64,000 nt of DNA from CAZELM01 sp964512995 (lineage in GTDB: Bacteria; CSSED10-310): positions 1 through 64,000 of the forward strand of contig CAZELM010000028.1 in the NCBI GenBank assembly GCA_964512995.1, given 5' to 3'. The notes below the pieces were generated by a model. The model saw only the letters and a program-made list of their open reading frames with translations, was not told the DNA's origin and did no database searches. Every line of letters begins with the position of its first letter. The stretch's first letter is position 1. A program made the translations under genes and the position numbers. Positions 1 through 9,017 of the stretch are shown here, in pieces.

Positions 1-590
1 CGACAAATACTCCAACAGAGACACCAACCCCAACAGACACGCCAACTCAAACCCCAACCGGAACGAATACTCCGACGCTGACACCGACGCCCACAAATAC
101 GCCTACGTTAACACCTACTCCGACGAATACTCCGACAGAAACACCAACAGAGACGCCGACGCCGACAAATACTCCAACGGAGACACCGACCCCAACAGAC
201 ACGCCAACTCAGACCCCAACCGGCACGAACACACCGACGTTAACCCCGACACCCACGAACACTCCCACGCCGACGAATACACCCACCCAGACTCCAACCG
301 GCACGAATACTCCGACGCTGACACCGACGCCTACAAATACGCCTACGTTAACACCTACTCCGACGAATACTCCGACAGAAACACCAACAGAGACGCCGAC
401 GCCGACAAATACTCCAACGGAGACACCGACCCCAACAGACACGCCAACTCAAACCCCGACGGGAACCAATACTCCGACACTGACACCGACGCCCACGAAC
501 ACGCCCACGCTAACGCCCACCCCCACGAACACACCTACAGAAACCCCAACAGAGACGCCGACGCCAAGTCCAACCCCCACCGAAATACCG
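1..590 (+). repeat. 240-bp higher-order repeat inside Thr/Pro-coding DNA
   Basis: A stretch of about 150 bp beginning near base 78 recurs nearly unchanged about 240 bp later, near 318. The first 60 bases of the window recur near 158 and 398. The lower-order unit is 6-12 bp, coding for TP pairs. The near identity at DNA level of the larger unit suggests recent unequal duplication. Such DNA is also easily collapsed by assemblers, so the copy number is uncertain. Confidence 0.8.
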
Positions 591-797
591 TGTATTCACA
601 ATGGGGATGTGAATCAGGATGGAAGCATCACAGCATCCGATGCGCAAACCGCATTCCGTATCGCATTGAATCTGTATACACCAACCAGGCAAGAAGCCTG
701 TTCTGCGGATTGCGATGGCGACGGAACCATTACTGCTGGAGATTCTCAGTCGATCTTCTGGGAAGCAATGGGTGGAGGATCATTCTGTATCGATTAG
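1..797 (+). CDS. Thr/Pro-repeat surface protein with C-terminal dockerin (5' end outside window)
   Basis: The reading frame is open from base 3 and ends at TAG 795-797, so only the C-terminus is present. About 190 residues are degenerate Thr-Pro repeats of the type TPTNTPTETPT. They are followed from about base 591 by a type I dockerin-like module with two calcium-loop duplications (GDVNQDGSITASD and CDGDGTITAGDSQ) and three Cys. Dockerins bind cohesins or act as calcium-dependent interaction modules, and Thr/Pro stretches are usually extended, glycosylatable linkers on exported proteins. The first about 590 bases also contain long near-identical DNA repeats. The N-terminal catalytic or binding part is not visible, so the function is unknown. 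Confidence 0.85.
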   Translation, partial: TNTPTETPTPTDTPTQTPTGTNTPTLTPTPTNTPTLTPTPTNTPTETPTETPTPTNTPTETPTPTDTPTQTPTGTNTPTLTPTPTNTPTPTNTPTQTPTGTNTPTLTPTPTNTPTLTPTPTNTPTETPTETPTPTNTPTETPTPTDTPTQTPTGTNTPTLTPTPTNTPTLTPTPTNTPTETPTETPTPSPTPTEIPCIHNGDVNQDGSITASDAQTAFRIALNLYTPTRQEACSADCDGDGTITAGDSQSIFWEAMGGGSFCID

Positions 798-1095
798 GTT
801 GAATCCCTTGACCATGTTATGCTCGGGTATCGGTAAAGGATTTCGGATAACGGCTGCCAGAAAACGGTTTGAGTTGTTATGCCAAGCGTTCAAAAAAATG
901 GGGATTTTCATCGATGACCGATCAGCAACATTGGTAACTTCGGTTTCAGATGAAACCATTAATCCGGAATGTGTCAATGAAAATGAGACACGAGCCTCGC
1001 GGAATAAAAAAAGCAGTCGTTCATTCTCAGTGGTCTTATTCGGATGGTTAATATTAACCGCCATCAGCAACTGCAAAAGAGAAGGAGGGAACTCA

Positions 1096-2769
1096 ATGAA
1101 AATGGTTATGCTTGGCATTTTTGCCGGAATAATAATGGGAAGCGGCATTGTTGGAGCGGTAATCCCGCATCAGATCAACTATCAGGGACATCTCCTGGAT
1201 CAATCCGGCAATCCTGTGGCTGGCGAGTATGATTTTATTTTCACTCTGTTTGATTCAGAGAGTTTTGGGAATGAACTCTGGAATGAAACGCAGCCGGATG
1301 TTTCAGTCATCAATGGTATTTTTCAGGTAACACTGGGAGTTGTAAATCCGGTTGATGTTCCGTTTGATGGAGCTGTATGGCTGGAGATCAATGTGGCCGG
1401 TGAGACGCTGACTCCAAGGCTGCCATTGACCAGTGTCGGTCAGGCGTATCAGGCGGAGGATGTGTATAATCAGATCATTCATCCGCAGAGTATCACGATC
1501 CCAGCGTATGGTGAGGTGATCAACGCATCCGGTGAATGGGTGGGTGATCCATCGGGATTGATCGGACCGATGGGACCACAAGGGCTGTCCGGACCCACCG
1601 GTCCGCAAGGTCCAACCGGTGAGATGGGTCCGCAAGGCATACAAGGTCCCACAGGTCTCCAGGGCATTCCGGGACCGACTGGTCCGCAAGGTCCAACCGG
1701 TGAGATGGGTCCGCAAGGCGTACAAGGTCCCACAGGTCTCCAGGGCATTCCGGGATCGACTGGTCCGCAGGGTCCAACCGGTGAGATGGGTCCGCAAGGC
1801 ATACAAGGTCCCACAGGTCTCCAGGGCGTTCCGGGACCGACTGGTCCGGAAGGTGTCCAAGGTTCCACAGGTCCACAAGGGAATCGGGGACCCACTGGAC
1901 CCCAAGGCATTCCGGGTGCAACCGGCCTTCAAGGCCTCCAGGGTCCAACCGGAGATCAAGGTCTCCAGGGTCTCCAGGGCGTACGCGGTCCGACTGGACC
2001 ACAGGGACCCGCAGGACCCATTGCCGGCTCTGATAAACAGATGATTTATAATAACAGCGGTATCGCTGCCGGAGCCAATGTGTATTACGACTCTGCCACC
2101 GGCAATGTGGGTATCGGAACCTCTACGCCTTCGAAGAAGCTCCATGTCAATGGAAATCTCCAGGTCGACGGATATGGTGGTAAAACGATCTATCATCGGC
2201 ACATGAGCGCCGAATGGCTGAATGCCAATGCCACATTTCTGCCAAGCCGAACCCATACATTGGCCAGTTCCCGGCTCAATTTTGGAACGGGTACTGTCTA
2301 CAACAAATTATTCGAAGTGCCATTGGTCCCGGCAGGAACCCTTTCAAGCTCGAAAATATACACAGCGAGAATCGCAGTATGGCTGGAGCCTTTGACGAAT
2401 GATAATGATCCCACGATTGGTTTATCCGATGGTGTGGATGTTGTCGGATTCAAACGCGGTGATTATGATAATGGTGTGATCGGGTGGATTTCTCAGGCTC
2501 AGGATGGGAATGACTGCTCCAATCAGGAAGATCCTGCAACGGGAGGCTCCAGTTCGACTACTCGAAAATGGATTGAAATCAATCTGTTACTCTCCAACAC
2601 AACTCGTGTGCTTGCCCGCTGTGATGATATCGCATCTCCGGCCGTCGCCACGACCACGCGAGTGATTGATCGGGGAAATGCCTTGAAACTGGTCGCTTTT
2701 GCCAATGATGCCACTGAGCAGTACGGATTCTATTCGGTGGAAGTCACCATTACGGAAGCCGGTCCTTGA
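1096..2769 (+). CDS. Secreted collagen-like (Gly-X-Y) repeat protein
   Basis: A long frame opens at 715, but the start chosen is ATG 1096. It has a strong GGAGG six bases upstream and gives a signal peptide (MKMVMLGIFAGIIMGSGIVG). The 557-residue product has four parts. First is an N-terminal domain beginning IPHQINYQG. Next come about 50 Gly-X-Y triplets (bases about 1563-2027) rich in GPTGPQG, including three copies of a 27-residue (81-bp) block. A short NVGIGTSTPSKKLHVNG segment follows, typical of tail-fibre-like surface proteins. The end is a roughly 220-residue C-terminal domain that may be a trimeric head. Bacterial collagen-like stalks form triple helices on the surface. The same N-terminal domain occurs in the gene at 28973. 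The 298 bases before the start hold no other gene. Confidence 0.85.
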   Translation: MKMVMLGIFAGIIMGSGIVGAVIPHQINYQGHLLDQSGNPVAGEYDFIFTLFDSESFGNELWNETQPDVSVINGIFQVTLGVVNPVDVPFDGAVWLEINVAGETLTPRLPLTSVGQAYQAEDVYNQIIHPQSITIPAYGEVINASGEWVGDPSGLIGPMGPQGLSGPTGPQGPTGEMGPQGIQGPTGLQGIPGPTGPQGPTGEMGPQGVQGPTGLQGIPGSTGPQGPTGEMGPQGIQGPTGLQGVPGPTGPEGVQGSTGPQGNRGPTGPQGIPGATGLQGLQGPTGDQGLQGLQGVRGPTGPQGPAGPIAGSDKQMIYNNSGIAAGANVYYDSATGNVGIGTSTPSKKLHVNGNLQVDGYGGKTIYHRHMSAEWLNANATFLPSRTHTLASSRLNFGTGTVYNKLFEVPLVPAGTLSSSKIYTARIAVWLEPLTNDNDPTIGLSDGVDVVGFKRGDYDNGVIGWISQAQDGNDCSNQEDPATGGSSSTTRKWIEINLLLSNTTRVLARCDDIASPAVATTTRVIDRGNALKLVAFANDATEQYGFYSVEVTITEAGP

Positions 2770-3003
2770 TGAATCGATTAACGCTTCAGGACATCAGGCG
2801 GAACAGAACCAAAGAATAATTGTATGCTTGAATGTAATGAATGGGTCGTGTTATGCGACAAACATGCACAACAACATGCTTCTGACGATTGCTGTGAGCC
2901 GATACCGCTGGTGAATTCACCGCGTTTAGGGATGTGTGGGTTTAATGGTCCTGCCGAACCGCCGTACTGAGTCATGAACCAGCGATCCTGATCGTTTTCC
3001 AAT

Positions 3004-5094
3004 GTGCAAGGCTTGTTGACGATGCCCCATCTCAATCTGTCAGAAAAAGACCGCCAGGAGATCATCGCATGCATTCAGGAGGGACGCCCGATCCCAACAA
3101 AATACATTCCGGAACTCATTCAGAGCCCCAATGAGGTCGTTCTGATCTGGAATGGCAGAACAGCCGAACCATTCAATACCACATGCCCCTTTCATACTCT
3201 TGAACAGGTCACGGCGCTCCGCCCGGAAACGAACGTTTCGATAGACGCCCTTTCCGGTGATCCCCGACACAGTCAGAAGAATCATTGGACCAACAAGCTG
3301 TTCTGGGGGGACAACAAACTGGTGTTGTCCTCCCTGATCAACGGCCCTCTCCGCGAGGAGATCGAACGCCAGGGCGGACTCCAGTTGATCTATATCGATC
3401 CCCCTTTCGCCATGGGTTCCGACTTCTCCTGTGAAATCAGTATCGGAGAAGACGGTCGCACCCCATCCACCCTCAGGGACATCGCCTATCGGGATGCCTG
3501 GGGAAAAAGCATCGCACCGTATCTGTCCATGATGTACGAGCGGCTGAAACTGATGCATGCACTGCTGGCTGAAAACGGCAGCATTTACGTTCACTGTGCC
3601 TGGAAAATCACGCATTATCTGAAGCTGATCATGGACGATATCTGGGGAGCCGATCATTTTCAGCGTGAGATCATCTGGAGAATCGGCTGGGTATCCGGTT
3701 ACAAATCGGCCACAAAAAACTGGATACGCAACCATGATACGATCCTTTTCTACACAAAAAATGAGAAAAAATTTACATTCAACAAGGCCTTCATCCCCTA
3801 CCCGAGTCATTATCGCCGGCGCGGCGGCAGTGTTCCGAAAGGACAGGGCTACCCCGTCGAAGATACATGGAATTGCAGCCAGATCGATCCCCTGGACTCC
3901 ATCCAGATCATCAGTTTTTCTTCTGAAAAAGCCGGATATCCGACTCAGAAAAATGAAAATCTTCTGCATCGGATCGTCACGGCCAGCAGCAATGAACACG
4001 ATCTGGTCGCAGACTTTTTCTGTGGCAGCGGTACACTTCCGGCTGTCGCAGAACAACTCAACCGTAAATGGATCGCCTGTGATCTCGGCCGATATGCCAT
4101 TCACACGACACGCAAACGTCTGATTCAGATTCAACGCGATCGTAAAACCGAAAACAGGGAATATCGGCCATTCGAGCTGCTAACCTTTGGCCAGTATGAG
4201 AGAGGCTTCCGGTTCGGGATTCCGGTGACCCAATTCCTTCGGCAACAGACGGAATCGCTCGACATCAGACCTCCGGAATACATCCAGACAGTAATGGACG
4301 GATATTCCGGCCAACGAATCGATGGATACCGGCTCCTTCAGGGAAAGAAAGGTCCTCGATTCATTCACATCGGTCCCCTCTACGGCCCGGTGACGCATCA
4401 ATTGATCGAAGAGATTTTCGTGGAGTGTCAGGCGTGTGCCATCTCCCATGTCGATGTACTTGGATTCGAGTTCACCCGAAACCTCCCTCCCGACATGATC
4501 GAAGCGTTTCATCGACGGGGAGTCAGTATGCGGTTGCGGATCATACCCCGGGATGTTCTCGATCCGGAAACCGTCAACCGGAAACAGATCAGATTCTGCG
4601 ATATGGCTTATATACACGCCACTCCCACTGTGATGAACCGGGAGATTCAAATCACGCTGGATGGATTTGTGACGACCTATACGGAAGACCGTATCCCGGA
4701 ACTGGAGCGGAAACTCAGGAAAGGCAGATCCCGGATCATCATCGAAACGGGTCAGATCATCCGGCTCACTAAAAATGAGGATGGCACGCTGATCCGTGAA
4801 CGGCTGACAAAAAGCTGGCTGGATTGGGTGGATGATTGGTCGGTGGATTTCGACTATGAGCGAGAAAAAGAATACATCCGTGTCTATGAGGATGGAGAAG
4901 TGAGAGAAATCTGGACTGGAAACTACATCTTTAACAATTGCTGGCAGTCCTTCCGGACCAGAAAAAACAATGTGCTCGAACGAACGACATCACCATACCG
5001 ATATGCTCTCCCCGGCACGTATAAACTCATGATCAAGGTCGTGGATATTCTGGGTGTGGATACATCACAGATGATCGAAGTCACAGTGTATTAG
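3004..5094 (+). CDS. Site-specific DNA methyltransferase (beta-class N4/N6, type III Mod-like), orphan
   Basis: GTG 3004 opens the frame; ATG 3022 is an alternative start. The 696-residue protein shows motif IV in LIYIDPPFAMGSDF (about residues 126-139). Later it shows the SAM-binding FxGxG motif in DFFCGSGTLPAVAEQL (about residue 340). This order, catalytic motif before SAM motif, is that of beta-class amino-methyltransferases such as type III Mod subunits. The catalytic tetrad reads DPPF rather than the commoner DPPY. The last about 300 residues are a charged extension without a motif I recognise, possibly target recognition or a partner interface. No restriction subunit or helicase lies next to it in this window, so it may be a solitary epigenetic or defence methylase. 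Confidence 0.85.
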   Translation: MQGLLTMPHLNLSEKDRQEIIACIQEGRPIPTKYIPELIQSPNEVVLIWNGRTAEPFNTTCPFHTLEQVTALRPETNVSIDALSGDPRHSQKNHWTNKLFWGDNKLVLSSLINGPLREEIERQGGLQLIYIDPPFAMGSDFSCEISIGEDGRTPSTLRDIAYRDAWGKSIAPYLSMMYERLKLMHALLAENGSIYVHCAWKITHYLKLIMDDIWGADHFQREIIWRIGWVSGYKSATKNWIRNHDTILFYTKNEKKFTFNKAFIPYPSHYRRRGGSVPKGQGYPVEDTWNCSQIDPLDSIQIISFSSEKAGYPTQKNENLLHRIVTASSNEHDLVADFFCGSGTLPAVAEQLNRKWIACDLGRYAIHTTRKRLIQIQRDRKTENREYRPFELLTFGQYERGFRFGIPVTQFLRQQTESLDIRPPEYIQTVMDGYSGQRIDGYRLLQGKKGPRFIHIGPLYGPVTHQLIEEIFVECQACAISHVDVLGFEFTRNLPPDMIEAFHRRGVSMRLRIIPRDVLDPETVNRKQIRFCDMAYIHATPTVMNREIQITLDGFVTTYTEDRIPELERKLRKGRSRIIIETGQIIRLTKNEDGTLIRERLTKSWLDWVDDWSVDFDYEREKEYIRVYEDGEVREIWTGNYIFNNCWQSFRTRKNNVLERTTSPYRYALPGTYKLMIKVVDILGVDTSQMIEVTVY

Positions 5095-5320
5095 TGGCAG
5101 GATAAGACTCTTTCATGTGGTTGCGTGAATCGGATGTATGGTTTTCCGGTTCCTTGATGACAATTGGGATCGTTCTTTCGCGAATGTGCATCGGGGTGGA
5201 ATCCATACTGGCGTGACCATGGCCTACCAGGGGTGTAGACTGCGATCGACCGTACGATATCCACGATCAATCTAATGTGATCGTAAACGGACAAACGAAG
5301 ATCGTTGATCCGTCGTGTTG

Positions 5321-5700
5321 ATACCGCGGCCAGTCATATTATTACCTCGAACGGTCATATAATTGTCTCGAGCANNNNNNNNNNNNNNNNNNNNNNNNNN
5401 NNNNNNNNNNNNNNNNNNNNNNNNNNNNNNNNNNNNNNNNNNNNNNNNNNNNNNNNNNNNNNNNNNNNNNNNNNGTCATAATTATGAGCTCGGGCTGGTC
5501 ATATTATCCCCGCGAGCAGTCATGTTATCGTTTCGGCCGGTCATATTATCAGCTCGGCCAGTCATATTATTACCTCGAACGGTCATATAATTGTCTCGAG
5601 CAGTCATAATTATGAGCTCGGGCTGGTCATATTATCCCCGCGAGCAGTCATGTTATCACCGCGAGCAGTCATATTATCACCGCGGTTAGTCATTAAATCA
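5321..5700 (+). repeat. 21-bp-period tandem array with higher-order structure
   Basis: Units follow the form RGTCATATTATCNNCNCGRGC. Most are 21 bp and some 23 bp, with AT-rich and GC-rich halves alternating. Adjacent units tend to alternate between A and G at the first base. A multi-unit block containing the AGTCATATTATTACC, GGTCATATAATTGTC and AGTCATAATTATGAG variants occurs on both sides of the N gap, so there is a higher-order repeat. No unique spacers separate the units, so this is not a CRISPR array. The unit resembles, on the opposite strand, the 21-bp unit at 38951-39297. Confidence 0.85.
5375..5474. other. Assembly gap (100 N)
   Basis: Exactly 100 N lie within the tandem array. The round number suggests a placeholder of unknown true size. 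The array's real copy number is therefore unknown. Confidence 0.98.
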
Positions 5701-5854
5701 TCAAACATCGCCCGGTCTTTCTCCCTCCCCTCAAAAAAACAAAGTGGCACGGACTTGAACCGCACGCCAATTGAATTTCAGCAGCATTTATGTTAATCAG
5801 AATCTGGTGAGAACGGAATGCATCATTCCCCATGTCAGGATGAGGAGGGTATTC

Positions 5855-7129
5855 ATGATCATTGACAAGATCCGGACGATGCGTGAAAAACACACGGTTC
5901 TGGGTGAAATCTCCTTTGATCCCAGACCGCTGATTCGAGGCTATTCCGACCGGTGGCTCCGTGTCGATCTGACAAACAAAACAATCGAGATCCGTCCGGT
6001 AACGGATCAGATGAAAAAGCGATGGACTGGTGGCAAAGGGTTTGATCTCTGGCTGACCTTTCTGGAGATCTCCGCCGAAACCAAATGGGACAGTCCGGAA
6101 AATCCGATCTGCATGTCTTCCGGACCCCTCGGCGGCACGGCGTCATTTCCAGGGACCGGTAAGACGCTGGTCACCGCGATTTCACCCGCCACCCACTCCA
6201 TCATGGATTCCAATGTCGGCGGATATTTCGGCCCCTATCTCAAATACGCCGGCTTCGATGCTCTCTGCATCGTCGGCAAATCGGATGAGGAAACGATCCT
6301 GCTGATCGACTCGGTGAACTCCAGAATCGCTCTGGAACAAGCGCCCCTGGAAAGCATCGACTCCCATCTCGCCGCAGAGGAATTCACGGAAATGTATGCT
6401 GACGATGAGGATGACAAACGAAACATCGCCGTCGTATCCGCAGGCCGTGCCGCCGAACACTCCCGGATGGGACTTCTGAATTTTTCGTTTTATGACTGGA
6501 GACGCCAATCATGCCGCCTGAAACAGGCCGGCCGTGGCGGGATCGGCACCGTGTTCCGGAATAAGAAACTCAAAGCCATGATCATCAAAAGCAGACCATT
6601 CCAGCCGGAGTGGAAACTGACGGACAATCCGGTGGCTCGGGAGTTTCTCCCCATGGCGCGTTCATTGCCGAAAACCGATCAATGCGCCATCGGTAAAATC
6701 GTGGACAAATGGCATGCCGATCCGGAATTCGTGATCGAGATGATGCAGGATATCCAGGATCAGGAAAGATATATATCCGCCGACACCATCGATTATCTCT
6801 GTCGAGCGCTCGGTGTTACCAAAGGCGAATTGTATCATATTGCCACATTTTACAAGGCATTCAGTCTGGAACCGAAAGGGGAGACCGTCATTCAGGTCTG
6901 CATGGGAACCGCCTGCCACGTCAAAGGCGCTGCCAACATACTCGACGCGTTTGAACGGGAACTTCAGATCACGCGAGGCCGGACCACATCCGATGGAAAA
7001 TACAGCCTCGATGCTGTGGCCTGCCTGGGATGCTGCAGCCTGGCTCCCGTGGTCAAGATCGGCGACGAAATCCTGGGGAATGTTCAGGCCAAAGATGTCA
7101 AAAAAATCATCGGGAAAAGACGGGGTTGA
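5855..7129 (+). CDS. AOR N-terminal (tungstopterin) domain fused to NuoE-like [2Fe-2S] domain
   Basis: ATG 5855 follows GAGGAGGG and is preferred over upstream in-frame codons (frame open from 5771). The product has 424 residues. Residues about 28-247 match the AFOR_N fold of aldehyde:ferredoxin oxidoreductases. Evidence is WTGGKGFDLWL near 58, SSGPLGGTASFPGTGK, the pterin-contact segment DSNVGGYFGP at 118-127, and AGRGGIGTVFRNKKLKA ending the domain. The protein then switches at about 265 to a NuoE/24-kDa-like domain with the four [2Fe-2S] cysteines C349, C354, C390 and C394. The AOR C-terminal half is absent here and is found two genes downstream at 9018. The next start lies 2 bases after this stop, so the three genes form one operon and presumably one complex. 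Confidence 0.88.
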   Translation: MIIDKIRTMREKHTVLGEISFDPRPLIRGYSDRWLRVDLTNKTIEIRPVTDQMKKRWTGGKGFDLWLTFLEISAETKWDSPENPICMSSGPLGGTASFPGTGKTLVTAISPATHSIMDSNVGGYFGPYLKYAGFDALCIVGKSDEETILLIDSVNSRIALEQAPLESIDSHLAAEEFTEMYADDEDDKRNIAVVSAGRAAEHSRMGLLNFSFYDWRRQSCRLKQAGRGGIGTVFRNKKLKAMIIKSRPFQPEWKLTDNPVAREFLPMARSLPKTDQCAIGKIVDKWHADPEFVIEMMQDIQDQERYISADTIDYLCRALGVTKGELYHIATFYKAFSLEPKGETVIQVCMGTACHVKGAANILDAFERELQITRGRTTSDGKYSLDAVACLGCCSLAPVVKIGDEILGNVQAKDVKKIIGKRRG

Positions 7130-7131
7130 TT

Positions 7132-9015
7132 ATGACAAAGATATCAGTGAATAATTTGGAGCAATTCGCAGCACAGGCCAGACAGAATCTGGAACACTTC
7201 AAATCCATGGTGATGGTCTGCACCGGCACCGGCTGCGTCGCCGCCAGAGGATTCGATGTGCGGGATGCCTTTGCCACCGCCATCCGCGATCGGGGACTGG
7301 ATTCGGAGATTCTGGTTATGGGCACCGGCTGCAATGGATTCTGCGCCAAAGGTCCGATCGTGGTCACGCAGCCCGATGGCATTTTCTATCAGCAGGTCCG
7401 CGAAACCGACATCCCGGAGATCATCGACAGCCATCTGATCGGCGGAAATCCCGTGGAACGTCTGATGAATCGGGATCCCATCTCCGGCGCTGTCAATTCC
7501 ACGATGGATCAGATCGGCTTTTTCAGCAAACAGCAGTTGATCGCTTTGCGGAATAAAGGATTGATCGATCCGGAAAACATCGATCACTATATCGCCCGGA
7601 ATGGATATCAGGCGCTCCGGACCGTCCTGACAACGATGCCACCCCAGGATGTGATCCGCGAGATCATCGCTTCCGGAATACGCGGTCGCGGAGGCGGCGG
7701 ATTCCCCACCGGTGTGAAATGGCAGTCCGCCCGAGCCGCTGCGGAGCGCCGGAAGGAAATCTGTTACGTGGTCTGCAACGCCGATGAAGGAGATCCCGGT
7801 GCATTTATGGACCGGAGCATCATCGAAACCGATCCCCACTCTGTTCTGGAGGGGATGATCATCGGCGCATTTGCTGTTGGGAGCCACGAAGGGTTCGTCT
7901 ATGTCCGGAAGGAATATCCCCTGGCACTCGTCCGGCTCAACAAAGCCATCGACGACGCCCGGAGTTACGGGTTGCTGGGCAACAACATCCTCGGAACCGG
8001 ATTCGATTTCGATATCCACGTCCATCGGGGAGCCGGAGCGTTTGTCTGCGGTGAATCCACTGCGCTGATGGCGTCGATGTCCGGCAGAGTGGGAGAACCT
8101 CGAGCCAAATACGTACACAACGTGGAGTTCGGGTACCGGGACAAACCCACCGTGCTGAACAATGTCGAAACCTGGGCCAATATCCCGGTGATCATGGAGC
8201 GGGGCGCCGAATGGTTCGCCTCCATCGGGACCGGAGATGTTCGCGCCAATCCCTGGGGCGGCTCTTCGGGCACCAAAGTCTTCTCCCTGGTCGGCACGAT
8301 CGCCAATACCGGCCTGGTCGAAGTCCCCATGGGCGTGACACTCCGGGAGATCATCTACGATATCGGCGGCGGCATCCCTAATAATCGCGCTTTCAAGGCG
8401 GTACAGACCGGCGGCCCCTCCGGAGGGTGTATCCCGGCCGATAAACTCGATATGCCCATCGATTTCGATTCCCTGACCGAGGTTGGCTCCATGATGGGTT
8501 CCGGCGGCATGATCGTCATGGATGACCGGACCTGCATGGTCGATGTCGCTCGGTACTTCGTCAGTTTTCTGATGGATGAATCCTGCGGGAAATGCACTCC
8601 CTGCCGGGAAGGATTGCATGCCATGAACCGCATCCTGACCCGTATCTGCGATGGCACCGGCCAGCCCGGAGACATTGAACTCCTGGAATCCATTGCCCAT
8701 ACCGTCAACGAGTCCAGCCTGTGCCAGTTGGGCGGGACCGCCGGAAACCCGGTGCTCAGCACGATCCGGTATTTCCAGCCGGAGTATGAGGCGCATATCC
8801 ACAACCACTGTTGCCCGGCCGCTCATTGCAAAAATTTGATCAATTACCGGATCGATCCAGCCAGATGCACGGGATGTACCCTTTGTGCGAAACGGTGCCC
8901 GGTGGCAGCGATCACGGGAAAGGTCCGGGAAACCCATCGGATCGACCCATCGATGTGCATCAAATGCGGCATCTGTTTCGAAGTCTGCACATTTGATGCC
9001 GTGGAGGTGAAATAG
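7132..9015 (+). CDS. NuoF/HydB-like NAD(P)H-FMN dehydrogenase subunit with extra Fe-S domains
   Basis: The 627-residue product starts at ATG 7132, just after the previous stop. Order of domains: a thioredoxin-like [2Fe-2S] domain (C30, C35, C67, C71), then the FMN/NADH core (GIRGRGGGGFPTG at 182-194, NADEGDPGAFMDR at 216-228, GAGAFVCGEST at 300-310). An SLBB region comes next, then the NuoF-type [4Fe-4S] motif ESCGKCTPCREG near 483-494 with C531, and two C-terminal [4Fe-4S] clusters (CTGCTLCAKRC, CIKCGICFEVC). This is the layout of HydB/NfnB-type subunits of electron-bifurcating or NAD-linked complexes. It would pass electrons between NAD(P)H, ferredoxin and the split AOR encoded on either side. 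Confidence 0.92.
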   Translation: MTKISVNNLEQFAAQARQNLEHFKSMVMVCTGTGCVAARGFDVRDAFATAIRDRGLDSEILVMGTGCNGFCAKGPIVVTQPDGIFYQQVRETDIPEIIDSHLIGGNPVERLMNRDPISGAVNSTMDQIGFFSKQQLIALRNKGLIDPENIDHYIARNGYQALRTVLTTMPPQDVIREIIASGIRGRGGGGFPTGVKWQSARAAAERRKEICYVVCNADEGDPGAFMDRSIIETDPHSVLEGMIIGAFAVGSHEGFVYVRKEYPLALVRLNKAIDDARSYGLLGNNILGTGFDFDIHVHRGAGAFVCGESTALMASMSGRVGEPRAKYVHNVEFGYRDKPTVLNNVETWANIPVIMERGAEWFASIGTGDVRANPWGGSSGTKVFSLVGTIANTGLVEVPMGVTLREIIYDIGGGIPNNRAFKAVQTGGPSGGCIPADKLDMPIDFDSLTEVGSMMGSGGMIVMDDRTCMVDVARYFVSFLMDESCGKCTPCREGLHAMNRILTRICDGTGQPGDIELLESIAHTVNESSLCQLGGTAGNPVLSTIRYFQPEYEAHIHNHCCPAAHCKNLINYRIDPARCTGCTLCAKRCPVAAITGKVRETHRIDPSMCIKCGICFEVCTFDAVEVK

Positions 9016-9017
9016 TC

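Larger units (their letters stand above)
5095..5854. other. Intergenic region with tandem array and assembly gap
   Basis: This 760-base stretch has no convincing gene. It holds about 225 bases of unremarkable sequence, then the 21-bp-period array (about 5321-5700) interrupted by the N gap, then about 150 bases leading to the AOR/NuoE gene. A GAGGAGGG ribosome-binding site at 5842-5849 sits before ATG 5855. Confidence 0.8.

Noticed and set aside
1303..2256. Minus-strand frames opposite the collagen-like region
   Set aside because: They arise from the Gly-X-Y codon repeats. The plus strand has the signal peptide and ribosome-binding site.
2778..3074. Minus-strand frame between the collagen-like and methyltransferase genes
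   Set aside because: The translation has no family resemblance, it overlaps the methyltransferase start and no ribosome-binding site was seen.
5321..5700. CRISPR array
   Set aside because: Units follow one another directly with no unique spacers, and no cas gene lies nearby.
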